In this document: positions 39,926 through 48,998 of the stretch, piece after piece
How positions within the stretch are numbered: the first letter of the stretch is position 1
Layout of the letters: every line of letters starts with the position of its first letter
DNA from: Microlunatus endophyticus
GTDB lineage: Bacteria > Actinomycetota > Actinomycetes > Propionibacteriales > Propionibacteriaceae
Direction of reading: 5' to 3'
DNA length: 64,000 nt
Assembly: GCF_014646195.1 (NCBI RefSeq)
Contig: NZ_BMMZ01000001.1
Location: 372,001 to 436,000, forward strand
Position numbers and translations under genes: made by a program
The notes under the pieces: generated by a model
What the model was told of the DNA's origin: nothing
Seen by the model: only the letters and a program-made list of their open reading frames with translations
The model's database searches: none

Positions 39926-40967
39926 AGCTGATCAGTTTCGTCGGAAGCACGTCACGGACCGGCGGGCCCGATGGCCGTCGCTCGCCATCGCCGGTGCCGG
40001 TCGTTCGCGGTCGTTGACGCTCGAACAGCACCTCGGCGCTGCGCTCGCCGAGCTGGTCGGCGTTGAAGGTCACCAGGGTCAGCGACCGTTGGAAGAGGTC
40101 GGCCACCTCGATGTCGTCGAAGCCGGCCAGCGTGATGTCACTGCCGGCATCCCGGACAGCTCGCAGCGCGCCGATCGTCATCAGGTTGTTGGCGGCGATC
40201 ACGGCCGACGGAGGATCGCTGAGCCTGAGCAATCGACGGGTCTCGCGCATGGCCCAGTGGCTGTCGCCGGCGTGCTCGGTGATCAGCCGCTCATCGAACC
40301 GTACTCCCTGCTCGGCATGCGCTGCCGCGAAGCCCCGGAACCGTTCCGAGCCGGTCCACATCGCCCGGTTCAACCTGAGCAGTCCGATCCGCCGGTGACC
40401 CGCCGCCAGCAGCCGTCCGCACAACTCCCGCATACCGCCGAAGTCGTCGACGATCACCGAGCTGGCCTCGACACCGTTCGGCGGGGTGGTGGCGAACACG
40501 ACCGGGCTGCCCGGACCGCCGAGCTCAGCCAGATGCCGGTGGTCCGGGGTCGCCGGGACGATGATCACACCGTCCACCTGGCGGGCCCTCAGATCGTTGA
40601 TCACCTGGCGCTCGTTGGCAAGGTCATTGTTGGTGCTCATGATCATCAACCGGGTGCCGTGCTGGGCTGCGACGCGTTCGACACCGACGGCGAACTGGGC
40701 ATAGAACGGGTTGGCCAGGTGCCCGACCACCAACGCGATCACGTGGGTCGGGCCGCCCGTCCGCAACTGACGGGCGAATTCGTTCGGCTGATAGCCGAAC
40801 GCCTTCACGGCCGCCAGCACCTGCGCGCGCGTCGCCTCGGACACACCCGGATCGCCGCGCAGTGCACGGGAGACGCTCATCGGGGAAACGCCCGTCTGGG
40901 CGGCGATATCGCGCATCGTCGGCCGCGAGCGTGGTCCCGATCCGTTGTCGCCGGCGGAGCCGCTCAT
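39900..40967 (-). CDS. LacI-family transcriptional regulator of the mannoside locus
   Basis: The protein has 355 residues. The helix-turn-helix is TMRDIAAQTGVSPMSVSRAL, then RGDPGVSEATRAQVLAAVKA, and the hinge segment is FGYQPNEFARQLRTGG. The sugar-binding domain follows (VVGHLANPFYAQFAVGVERV). It sits between the isomerase and the ROK kinase on the same strand. Two similar 15-nt sites in the divergent region at 42750-42824 are its likely operators, so it would control both arms of the locus. Confidence 0.88.
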   Translation of the reverse strand: MSGSAGDNGSGPRSRPTMRDIAAQTGVSPMSVSRALRGDPGVSEATRAQVLAAVKAFGYQPNEFARQLRTGGPTHVIALVVGHLANPFYAQFAVGVERVAAQHGTRLMIMSTNNDLANERQVINDLRARQVDGVIIVPATPDHRHLAELGGPGSPVVFATTPPNGVEASSVIVDDFGGMRELCGRLLAAGHRRIGLLRLNRAMWTGSERFRGFAAAHAEQGVRFDERLITEHAGDSHWAMRETRRLLRLSDPPSAVIAANNLMTIGALRAVRDAGSDITLAGFDDIEVADLFQRSLTLVTFNADQLGERSAEVLFERQRPRTTGTGDGERRPSGPPVRDVLPTKLISYGEPLRAP

Positions 40968-40980
40968 GTAGCCGTCCCGA

Positions 40981-42714
40981 TCATGTCCCTGACTCTTTGA
41001 CCAATGCTTTCACCAATCGCACCCTGCCATTCGATGTTGACCGGACTCTATAGCCACCGACCCCGGCAGGGACGGCGATCGTCTCCGCGTAATGGAGATC
41101 ATGATCACCGGCAGCCGTCTCCAGCCGGCAGGAGTCTCCCTCGACCAGCGTGAGGACGTGGAACCTGCCGTCGTCGGGCTGCTCCGCGGCGGCCCCCGGA
41201 TCGATCACCAGGCGACGGACCTCGAAGAACATCTCCGGCAGGCTGCCGAGGAGCTCCTCCTGCCAGCCTTCTTCCTTGACGATGGTCCGTGGCGACTGGA
41301 TCAGATCGTCGACGACGGATCGCCCCCGTCGCTGTGGATCGAGATTGGCGAAGGCATGTTCGACGTGCACCGGGCGTTGCTGTCCCCGACCGTCGGTCCG
41401 TAGCCAGTCGAAGAAGCGCAACGAGTACAGGTACGGGGTCGCCGACACCTCGAGCACGACATTGCCCGCTCCGCTGCCGTGTGGCGTACCGGCTGGGACC
41501 AGGAACAACTGGTGCCGGGTTGCCGGGAAGGTCTGCACGAAGCGTTCGATGTCGAAGGTGCGTCCCTGTTCGTGGGCGGCCGCCGCCTGGTCGTGGAACG
41601 CGTCGAGGTCGACCTGGTCGTGCAATCCGAGATACACCAGGTTCTCCGGTCCGCCGACCATCAGGTAATAGGTCTCGTGCTGGGTGTACGGCCAGCCGAA
41701 GACCTCGCGCATGAACTCGGGCCGGGGGTGGGTGTGGACGGAGAGATTGCCGCCGTCGACAGTGTCCAGATAGTCGAAGCGGATCGGGAACGAGGTACCG
41801 AACCGGTCCCGGACATCGGCGCCCATCATCCCGGCCGGGTCACGGGAAACGACCAGCTGGAAGGGAATCTCGACAGCCAGGTCCGGATGATCACCGATCA
41901 GTACGCCACTCTCCGGCGCGATCAGCTCGTAACCGAGCGCGGTGTTGGTGCGTTCGAGGTTCATGCCCAGCTCGCGCTGCGCCCAGTGCCCGCCCCAGGG
42001 CGTCGAGTTGAAGGTCGGCAGCGTACGGAACGGCCGGCGGGCCAGGGTCGCGCAGGTGGTCCGCAGTCCGTCGCCCGAGATCCAAATCGGATCGTCAAGA
42101 TCGCTAAGGTCGATCCAGAGGTCGATCCGATCACTGGTGGCGTCGCGATGCCGGTCCAGCAGTGGCCAGTCGATGTAGAACAGCCGCTTGGTCGTGGCCT
42201 CCGTGCCGGGTCGCTGGAAGAGGTTCACACCGGCCCCGCCGGTGACTTCCTCCTCGGCGTACCGCTTCGGCCGGTCGGCCCACCAGACCACTTCCGGATC
42301 GGTCAGCGCGGCGCCCGGACCGTAGACCAGCAAGATCGAATCCGAGCCGGCACCTGGCGAGCCGGCCGACAGGTCGGCCAGCCGTCCGAGGTCCATCAGG
42401 TCGCCGATGGTGCCGCCGGCGAGCTTGGCGAAATGCGGATCGTCGGCCAGCTCGGGGGTGCCGGTGAGGTCGACGATCTCCGGCCACGGTCTGGCCAGGG
42501 TCGAGGTGGGGACCGGCCTGACCTCGCTCTCCGTCGTCGCCCGGATCACTGCGGCGGCCTGGTCGGCGACTTGGTCCCAGTGCGGCATGGCGGGCCCGTC
42601 GAGGGCGAGCCGGCGGATGCCCGGCGGCACGGTGTCGGCTGCAGCCGCCCACCCACGGCGCACCGCGTGGGCGCCCGCTGCCGGGTAGTGCGGCTGCTGT
42701 ACGTACTGGGCCAC
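40981..42714 (-). CDS. manA: Class I mannose-6-phosphate isomerase (long form)
   Basis: The protein is 577 residues from GTG 42714; ATG 42771 is possible but would place coding sequence over an operator-like site. A cupin core contains the zinc motifs GNLSVHTHPRPEFMREVFGW (H-x-H...E), PYTQHETYYLMVGG and LVPAGTPHGSGAGNVVLEVS. It interconverts mannose 6-phosphate and fructose 6-phosphate. It is longer than E. coli ManA (about 390 aa), with an extra N-terminal domain (AGSDSILLVYGPGAALTDPE). It leads an operon with lacI and the ROK kinase. Confidence 0.82.
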   Translation of the reverse strand: MAQYVQQPHYPAAGAHAVRRGWAAAADTVPPGIRRLALDGPAMPHWDQVADQAAAVIRATTESEVRPVPTSTLARPWPEIVDLTGTPELADDPHFAKLAGGTIGDLMDLGRLADLSAGSPGAGSDSILLVYGPGAALTDPEVVWWADRPKRYAEEEVTGGAGVNLFQRPGTEATTKRLFYIDWPLLDRHRDATSDRIDLWIDLSDLDDPIWISGDGLRTTCATLARRPFRTLPTFNSTPWGGHWAQRELGMNLERTNTALGYELIAPESGVLIGDHPDLAVEIPFQLVVSRDPAGMMGADVRDRFGTSFPIRFDYLDTVDGGNLSVHTHPRPEFMREVFGWPYTQHETYYLMVGGPENLVYLGLHDQVDLDAFHDQAAAAHEQGRTFDIERFVQTFPATRHQLFLVPAGTPHGSGAGNVVLEVSATPYLYSLRFFDWLRTDGRGQQRPVHVEHAFANLDPQRRGRSVVDDLIQSPRTIVKEEGWQEELLGSLPEMFFEVRRLVIDPGAAAEQPDDGRFHVLTLVEGDSCRLETAAGDHDLHYAETIAVPAGVGGYRVRSTSNGRVRLVKALVKESGT

Positions 42715-42749
42715 AATCAGACTCCCGTCGGCCGTTGGTGGGTGTGAGC

Positions 42750-42764
42750 AACGATATCGATACC
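42750..42764 (-). promoter_or_regulatory. Candidate LacI operator, site 1
   Basis: On the minus strand this reads GGTATCGATATCGTT, close to site 2 (GGTATCGGTAACGTT at 42810-42824 on the plus strand). It contains the palindrome CGATATCG and lies directly upstream of the isomerase gene. Confidence 0.6.
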
Positions 42765-42809
42765 TTTTCATCCCTGCTATCTCTCCGCATCTATTGCCAC
42801 GGCCGGGAC

Positions 42810-42824
42810 GGTATCGGTAACGTT
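42810..42824 (+). promoter_or_regulatory. Candidate LacI operator, site 2
   Basis: GGTATCGGTAACGTT differs from site 1 at two positions and is in the opposite orientation, upstream of the GH38 gene. Paired, inverted sites in a divergent region suit one LacI protein controlling both operons, possibly through a loop. Confidence 0.6.
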
Positions 42825-42857
42825 CACGCCGCCGGACCACTCTGTCGAGAGGAATCG

Positions 42858-45800
42858 ATGACCACCAAGGCGTTGATCAAGGACCATCCGTGGTCGAACG
42901 AGAAGGCGCGGGCCGGGACGGTTGCCTTGGCCGTTGCCGCGAGCGGCCGGCTCGGTGGTCACACAGTGCGGGTGGTCCCGGAGCATCTCGTCCGCCGCGG
43001 GACGTCCGGTCGCGAGCGTACGCTGCGGTTGATCATCGACGGGGTCGAGGGTGGTGCCGTCGACCATGATCAGCTGTCCGTCGCGTTGCACGCCGGCGGA
43101 TCCGACCGTCCGATCCACGCCGAACCTGGGCCGGAGGGCACGCTGCGGCTCTTCACGCCGGTGCTTGACCAACCGGCGCCGGTTGTCCTGACGGTGAGCA
43201 ACGGCTCGGATCGGGTCGAGCTGGAATTCGTCCTCGATCCGCCTCGCGAGTGGACCATCCACCTGGTCCACCACTCGCATCTCGACATCGGCTACACCGA
43301 CCCCCAGGGCGTCGTCCTCGGTGAGCATGTGTCCTTCCTCGACTCGTGCCTTGACCTGACCAGCACCACCGACGGCTGGCAGGACGATGCCCAGTTCCGC
43401 TGGGCGGTCGAGTCCTTGTGGTCCTTCGAGCAGTGGGCGGCAGCGCGGCCGGCACACCGCGTCCAGCAGTTCATCGACCGGGTCAAGGAGGGCCGGATCG
43501 AGTTGACGGCGATGCCGTTCAACCTGCACACCGACACCTGCTCGACCGATGAGCTGCACGAGCTGCTCCGGCTCGCCCGCCGGGTCGAACAGACCTACGG
43601 CATCAAGCTGCACGCCGCGATGCAGACCGATGTCCCCGGCACGGTCGCCGGATTGCCGGATGCGCTGGCCCAGTTGGACATCCGCTATCTGTCGGTCGCC
43701 CACAACTGGGCCGGCCGGTCGGTGCCACAGCTGGTCGGAGGGCAGCACCTGCCGCGGCTGTTCCGCTGGCGCTCACCGGCCGGTCACGAGGTGATCGTCT
43801 GGATGACCGACAGCCCGCACGGCCTGGCCTACATGGAGGGCCCGGTGCTCGGCTTCGACACCTCCTACGACATGGTCGATGATCTGCTGCCGGCCTATCT
43901 GACGGCGATGGCGACCAACCCGTATCCGTTCCCACCCGGCATGTTCGGTTGGCACGGCGCGGCGGTCGAAGATCGCGAGCCGTATCCGTGGGACCTGCTG
44001 CACCTGCGCGTCCAGGGACATTTCGGCGACAACGCGCCGCCGCGGCTGATCCTGGCCGAGACCGTACGGCAGTGGAACCAGACCTGGGAGTATCCGCGCC
44101 TGCGGCTCAGCACGAACACCGACTTCTTCACCGACGTGGAGGAACGCCTCGGTGATCAACTGCAGACCTTCGAAGGCGACTGGGGCGATTGGTGGGTCGA
44201 AGGCGTCGGCTCCGGCGCCCGACCGCAGGCGATGGTCCGCCAGGCCCAGGCGTCGATCAATTCGAGCCAGTCGCTGTACGGCATGGCCGCGGCCCTCGAC
44301 GGCACCGCTCCCGCAGCAGCCAGGGTCGACGCCGAGGCCTCGGACGTCTACCACTACATCTCGCTCTTCAACGAGCACACCTGGGGTGCCTCGAACTCCT
44401 GGACCTACGGCGACGCCGGGATGAATTCCGGCGCCCAACAGGAGATCTGGAAATTCGCCAACGCGATCAACGGCTTCGACCAGGCCGCCGTGATGGCCGA
44501 TCATGCCGCCGCCGCGCTCGGCACCGCCCTGCCCAGCGGAAGCAGTGCGACGGTCAGCTACTGGGCGACCAACCCGACCGCGATCGACCGGCAGGGTGGG
44601 ACCGTACGGCTGTTCCTTCGGGAGAGCCGGATCCCGCTCGAGCACGCGGTGACGGTGACCGACGGCCGAACCGGCGAGGAACTCGACTTCTCGATCACGC
44701 CGCAGACCAATCCGACCCACCGCGACGCCGGCCGGTTCCTCAACGTCCATATCGGCGACGTCCGGGCTTTCGGCCTGGTCCGCATCGATGTCGTGGACCG
44801 GCAGCAGCCGGTCACCGAGGCCGCGCGCTCCGGTCAGCCGTCGCCGGGCACACCGGCGGTCCTGGAAAATGATCATCTGCGGGTCGAGGTTGACCTCAGC
44901 CGGGCGGTGATCGCTTCCCTGGTGGAGAAGGCGACCGGCCGCGAGTTGATCAACACTGATGCGCTGATCGGCTTCAACGGCTACCTCTACGACACCTACA
45001 CCACCGCCGGTGGCTACAACCACCAGGCCGACAAGACCTCGGTCTCACCGGCCCTGGAACTGCTCGGCAGCCGGTCGCTGGCCCGGCCGGCCGCGCTGAT
45101 CGACTACGGCGACGACGGCGTCGAACAGCACCTGACCTACGAGTGGAACGCCGATGGCGTCAAGCGCGGCTGGACGACACTGCGACTCGGTGCCGACGCG
45201 AGCGAGTTGATCATCGACAACCGGTTCGACAAGCCGGCGACGATGACCAAGGAGAGCGCCTACCTGTCCTTCCCGTTCGCCCTCACCGACCCGGAGGTGA
45301 AGTACGAGATCAGCGGCACCGTGACCGGGTCCGGGCTTGATCATGTGCCCGGAGCTCCGCGGCACATGCGGGCCGTACGCTCGTTCGTCACACTCACCGA
45401 CGCTTCCGGTCCGGTGGCCTGGGTCACCCGGGACGCGCCGCTGCTGCAGACCGGCTCGATCGCCCTGCCGTACGCGCCGTTCCCGGAGTCGACGGCGCCC
45501 TATGAGCCGGCGACGCTGTACTCCTGGGTGCACAACAACCTCTGGGACACGAATTTCCCGCCCCAGCAGGCATTCGAGGCCACCTGGCGGTATGCGGTCG
45601 GTGTCCGGCGCAGCACCGAAGGTCCGGTCACGGCCGCCCAACTCGGGCTCCGGACGGCCGCCGCCGTTGATCAACCGTTGATCGGAGTGCTCGCCACCGG
45701 CGGCGTCGGTGACGAGGATCCGCAGCGCAGCCTGCTTGCTGTCGACGACCCCGATGTCCGAGTGATCGCGGTGCGGCCAGTCGCCGGAGCCGACGGCCGG

Positions 45801-46010
45801 GACGACCTCCAGGTCCGGCTGCAGAGCTTCGCCGATGACGATCGTGAGGTCACGGTCACGGTGCCGGTCGATCCGGCAGGTGCCGCCCGGACGACCTTCC
45901 TCGGCGATGATCGTGAAGAGCTGGCGGTCTCCGCCGGTGGTCCGGGGCAGTACCTGATCCGGATCTCCGTACCCCGGCTTGGCGCGACCGCTGTTCGGCT
46001 TCGCCGATGA
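42858..46010 (+). CDS. GH38 alpha-mannosidase
   Basis: The protein is 1050 residues from ATG 42858, with GAGAGGA 4 nt upstream. The family's zinc site starts at HLVHHSHLDIGYTDPQGVVL (His141, Asp143). The catalytic nucleophile is probably Asp258 in MQTDVPGTVAGLPDAL. The GH38 core is followed by a helical linker (SLYGMAAALDGTAPAAARVD) and a beta-rich C-terminal domain with FNEHTWGASNSWTYGDAG. No signal peptide is present, so it acts in the cytosol on imported alpha-mannosides, releasing mannose for the isomerase and ROK kinase encoded divergently. Confidence 0.92.
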   Translation: MTTKALIKDHPWSNEKARAGTVALAVAASGRLGGHTVRVVPEHLVRRGTSGRERTLRLIIDGVEGGAVDHDQLSVALHAGGSDRPIHAEPGPEGTLRLFTPVLDQPAPVVLTVSNGSDRVELEFVLDPPREWTIHLVHHSHLDIGYTDPQGVVLGEHVSFLDSCLDLTSTTDGWQDDAQFRWAVESLWSFEQWAAARPAHRVQQFIDRVKEGRIELTAMPFNLHTDTCSTDELHELLRLARRVEQTYGIKLHAAMQTDVPGTVAGLPDALAQLDIRYLSVAHNWAGRSVPQLVGGQHLPRLFRWRSPAGHEVIVWMTDSPHGLAYMEGPVLGFDTSYDMVDDLLPAYLTAMATNPYPFPPGMFGWHGAAVEDREPYPWDLLHLRVQGHFGDNAPPRLILAETVRQWNQTWEYPRLRLSTNTDFFTDVEERLGDQLQTFEGDWGDWWVEGVGSGARPQAMVRQAQASINSSQSLYGMAAALDGTAPAAARVDAEASDVYHYISLFNEHTWGASNSWTYGDAGMNSGAQQEIWKFANAINGFDQAAVMADHAAAALGTALPSGSSATVSYWATNPTAIDRQGGTVRLFLRESRIPLEHAVTVTDGRTGEELDFSITPQTNPTHRDAGRFLNVHIGDVRAFGLVRIDVVDRQQPVTEAARSGQPSPGTPAVLENDHLRVEVDLSRAVIASLVEKATGRELINTDALIGFNGYLYDTYTTAGGYNHQADKTSVSPALELLGSRSLARPAALIDYGDDGVEQHLTYEWNADGVKRGWTTLRLGADASELIIDNRFDKPATMTKESAYLSFPFALTDPEVKYEISGTVTGSGLDHVPGAPRHMRAVRSFVTLTDASGPVAWVTRDAPLLQTGSIALPYAPFPESTAPYEPATLYSWVHNNLWDTNFPPQQAFEATWRYAVGVRRSTEGPVTAAQLGLRTAAAVDQPLIGVLATGGVGDEDPQRSLLAVDDPDVRVIAVRPVAGADGRDDLQVRLQSFADDDREVTVTVPVDPAGAARTTFLGDDREELAVSAGGPGQYLIRISVPRLGATAVRLRR

Positions 46011-46056
46011 ACGTTCGCTGATCACCCAACCATCGTGTCCGGGTCAAGGAGGATCC

Positions 46057-47910
46057 ATGTCGAGTAAGAAACGCCTGGCCGCCGTTGCGGCGGCCGCCGC
46101 CCTCGCCATCACCGCAGCCTGCTCGGCCGGGACGACCGGTGGCAGCGGCGGGAATTCCGGCGGAGGCGGCGATTCCGGCTCCGGCGGGGCGGCGCCGTAC
46201 CTGTCCTTCGCACCGTGCTGCAGTTGGGGTACGACCTGGTCGAACAACCCGTACAACGTCAACGGGCTGGGGATCCAGAACGACTTCATCACGCTGCGGT
46301 TGGCGATCCAGAACTACCCGAGCCTGACCGACTACACGCCGCAACTGGCCTCCAGCTGGGACGTCAAGGGCAGTGAGCTGACGGTGCATCTGCGCCAGGG
46401 CGCCAAGTGGCAGGACGGCAACCCGGTCACCAGCAAGGACGTCTACGACACGGCCCTGTTGGACGGCACCCGCGGCGATGGCTTCTGGAACGACATCATC
46501 GGCGTCAAGGCGACCGACGACTCGACCGTGGTCTTCACGCTGCGCAAGGGTCAGCCGGTTCCGCTGGCGGAGAACGACATCCTGGCCAACATCCTGCCGT
46601 ACCCCTCGAGTGTGTACGGCAAGTTCGTCACGCCGCAGCTTGAGAAGGACGTCCCGACGTATTTCCAGGAGTTCCAGAAGGATCCTGATAAGGCCGGCAC
46701 GATGCCCGAATTCAAGCGGATGGGCAAGGTCTTCCAGAGTCTGGCGGCCGAGAAGGTTGACAAGCTGATCGGTGACGGCCCGTTCCAGCTCGACAACATC
46801 ACCACCAAGGAGGCCAAGCTCTCCAAGTGGTCGGGCTTCTGGGGTGCGGACAAGATCAAGATCGGCGGCATCGACTACGGCGACGGGAACACCGACACGA
46901 TCTATCCGCAGCTCTTCAGCAACACGATCGACTTCTCCAACGTCTACATGCCGCCTCCGATCCTGAAGCGGTGGACCAGCACTCCGGATGCCCACACCCC
47001 GTTGCCGCTTGCCTTCGGGTTCGTGCTCGGCTTCAACAACCAGAAGTACCCCTTCACGATCAAGGAAGTCCGGCAGGCACTGGCGTATGTGATCCCGCGG
47101 CAGCAGATGAGCGAGGCGGCGTACGGGACCGCGAAGGGCGCCGGTGGCACCTGGAAGGAGGTCAACACCGGCATCTCGCCGACGATGGAGAAGCTCTACC
47201 TGCCGCAGGACAAGATCAATCAGCTGAACAAGTACCCGGTCGATACCGCCAAGGCGACCCAACTCCTGCAGTCGAAGGGATTCACCAAGAAGGGCAAGCA
47301 GTGGCTGATGCCCAACGGCAAGCCGTTCACCATGACCTTCATCGTCAACTCCCAGACCACCGACATCGTGACCTCGTTCCACTCGGCGGCGACTGCGCTG
47401 ACCGCCTTCGGCATCAAGGCCGACGTCGATGCGACCTCGGGCGCGCAGCAGGATGCCGACCAGCACAATGGCAACTTCGACGCCGGGATGTATTTCATCG
47501 GCGGCAACGATTCCCTGCAGATGTACGACGGCATGCTCGGGACCGGCAACAACTACTCCAGTTCCGGCACCTACGCCGGCAAGCGCGGCCTGGGCTTCGG
47601 GCCGAAGATCGACGTGCCGGGGATCGGGACCGAGGAGATCGCCACCGCCCTGGACGCGCAGGCGCGCAACGTGGCACCGGGCCCGAAGCTCCAGGAGCTG
47701 ACCTGGGACTACGCGCAGCTCGTCAACGACCAGGTGCCGTACATCTGGTACGCCACCAAGGTCTACCAGTTCCCGTATTCGACCAAGAAGTTCACCAACT
47801 GGCCGCCGACCGGCAAGAACGGCAGCAGCCCGCTGTGGGACATCATCGGCGCCAACATGACCGGCGGGATCTCGCTGGCGCTGCAGCAGGGCTACATCGT
47901 GCCGAAGTGA
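46057..47910 (+). CDS. ABC solute-binding lipoprotein, family 5 (oligopeptide/oligosaccharide type)
   Basis: The protein is 617 residues from ATG 46057, with AAGGAGG upstream. The signal KKRLAAVAAAAALAITAACS is a lipobox (TAAC), followed by a Gly/Ser-rich linker. The mature part shows the DppA/OppA pattern: TPQLASSWDVKGSELTVHLR, QGAKWQDGNPVTSKDVYDTA and FTIKEVRQALAYVIPRQQMS. Family 5 proteins bind peptides but also oligosaccharides (cellobiose, mannobiose). Its place right after the GH38 gene suggests an alpha-mannoside oligomer. No DppBCDF-type partners follow, so it is an orphan component. Confidence 0.87.
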   Translation: MSSKKRLAAVAAAAALAITAACSAGTTGGSGGNSGGGGDSGSGGAAPYLSFAPCCSWGTTWSNNPYNVNGLGIQNDFITLRLAIQNYPSLTDYTPQLASSWDVKGSELTVHLRQGAKWQDGNPVTSKDVYDTALLDGTRGDGFWNDIIGVKATDDSTVVFTLRKGQPVPLAENDILANILPYPSSVYGKFVTPQLEKDVPTYFQEFQKDPDKAGTMPEFKRMGKVFQSLAAEKVDKLIGDGPFQLDNITTKEAKLSKWSGFWGADKIKIGGIDYGDGNTDTIYPQLFSNTIDFSNVYMPPPILKRWTSTPDAHTPLPLAFGFVLGFNNQKYPFTIKEVRQALAYVIPRQQMSEAAYGTAKGAGGTWKEVNTGISPTMEKLYLPQDKINQLNKYPVDTAKATQLLQSKGFTKKGKQWLMPNGKPFTMTFIVNSQTTDIVTSFHSAATALTAFGIKADVDATSGAQQDADQHNGNFDAGMYFIGGNDSLQMYDGMLGTGNNYSSSGTYAGKRGLGFGPKIDVPGIGTEEIATALDAQARNVAPGPKLQELTWDYAQLVNDQVPYIWYATKVYQFPYSTKKFTNWPPTGKNGSSPLWDIIGANMTGGISLALQQGYIVPK

Positions 47911-47921
47911 CGGCGGCTCGA

Positions 47922-47927
47922 TAGCGT
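47922..47927 (+). promoter_or_regulatory. -10 hexamer TAGCGT for the LLM oxidoreductase (leaderless)
   Basis: TAGCGT ends 6 nt before ATG 47934. It indicates that this gene has its own leaderless promoter in addition to any read-through from the mannosidase operon. Confidence 0.45.
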
Positions 47928-47933
47928 GAGCCC

Positions 47934-48980
47934 ATGCGGCTGGCACTCAATCTCGGCTACCTCGTCGGTGCGGACGACCCGCAAGATCAACTCCGCCTGA
48001 CCCGGCATGCCGAGGACCTCGGCTTCGACTCGGCCTGGGCGGCGGAGGCGTACGGCTCCGACACGCCCAGCCTGCTGGCCTGGCTGGGCGGCCAGACCAC
48101 CCGGATCACGCTGGGTGCCGCGGTCATGCAGATCCCGGCCAGGACGCCGGCGATGACGGCGATGACCGCCGCCAGCCTGGACCGGCTCACCGACGGTCGC
48201 TTCCGGCTGGGGCTTGGCGTGTCCGGACCGCAGGTGTCCGAGGGCTGGCACGGTGTCCGCTTCGACGCTCCGCTGCAGCGCACCCGCGAATACCTGGACA
48301 TCCTGGAACTGGCGCTGGACCGCAGGACTGTCGAGTATCACGGCAAGCATTTCGACCTGCCGCTGCCCGACGGCCCGGGCAAACCACTCAAACTGATGAT
48401 CCGCCCGGTCAGCGAGCGGGTGCCGCGATACCTGGCCGCCATCGGGCCGAAGAATCTGCAGCTCTGCGGTGAGCTCACCGACGGCTGGCTCGGCATCTTC
48501 TTCGCACCGAGCTTCGCGGCGGAGCAACTCGGCCACCTCGCCGCCGGCCGGGCGAAGGCAGGCAAGGACCTGACGGGATTCGACGTGCTGGCGACCTTCC
48601 CGTTGGTGGTCGGCGCCGATCTCGAACGCGCGGCCCAACCGGTCAGGCCGTACGCCGCCCTCTACGTCGGCGGGATGGGCAGCCGGGAACAGAATTTCTA
48701 CAACCGGCTCGCCGCCCGGATGGGCTACGAGGCCGAGGCGGAAGAGATCCAGGACCTCTACCTCGGCGGCAGGCAGCGCGATGCGATGGCCGCTGTGCCG
48801 CAGCAGTTCATTGACGACACCTCGCTGCTGGGCGACGTGTCGCGGCTCGCCGATCGACTCCAGGCCCTGGACGCGGCCGGGCTGACGACCTGCGCGGTGT
48901 CGCCGTACGGTCCGGTGGAGGCCAAGCTGGCAGCGCTCACCGCGGTCGCCGAGGCCCTGGACAAGTCCGGCCTCGCCTGA
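47934..48980 (+). CDS. LLM-class (F420-dependent) oxidoreductase
   Basis: The protein has 348 residues. This luciferase-like TIM-barrel protein opens RLALNLGYLVGADDPQDQLR, with LTRHAEDLGFDSAWAAEAYG carrying the conserved W-x-x-E segment. TTRITLGAAVMQIPARTPAM and TAASLDRLTDGRFRLGLGVS are typical of F420-dependent members, and PRYLAAIGPKNLQLCGELTD follows. The substrate is unknown. It uses F420 (or possibly FMN) in the cytosol. It is convergent with uppP, with 12 nt between stops. Confidence 0.88.
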   Translation: MRLALNLGYLVGADDPQDQLRLTRHAEDLGFDSAWAAEAYGSDTPSLLAWLGGQTTRITLGAAVMQIPARTPAMTAMTAASLDRLTDGRFRLGLGVSGPQVSEGWHGVRFDAPLQRTREYLDILELALDRRTVEYHGKHFDLPLPDGPGKPLKLMIRPVSERVPRYLAAIGPKNLQLCGELTDGWLGIFFAPSFAAEQLGHLAAGRAKAGKDLTGFDVLATFPLVVGADLERAAQPVRPYAALYVGGMGSREQNFYNRLAARMGYEAEAEEIQDLYLGGRQRDAMAAVPQQFIDDTSLLGDVSRLADRLQALDAAGLTTCAVSPYGPVEAKLAALTAVAEALDKSGLA

Positions 48981-48998
48981 CCCTTCGGCAGCTCAGGG
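48981..48998 (-). repeat. Short intergenic repeat, copy 3 (opposite orientation)
   Basis: CCCTTCGGCAGCTCAGGG on the plus strand is the reverse of the CTGAGC-TGTCGAAGGG unit seen at 12141 and 18847, with one base deleted. It spans the 12-nt gap and stop region between the convergent LLM and uppP genes. Its CCCT/AGGG ends could act as a weak terminator stem. Confidence 0.5.
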
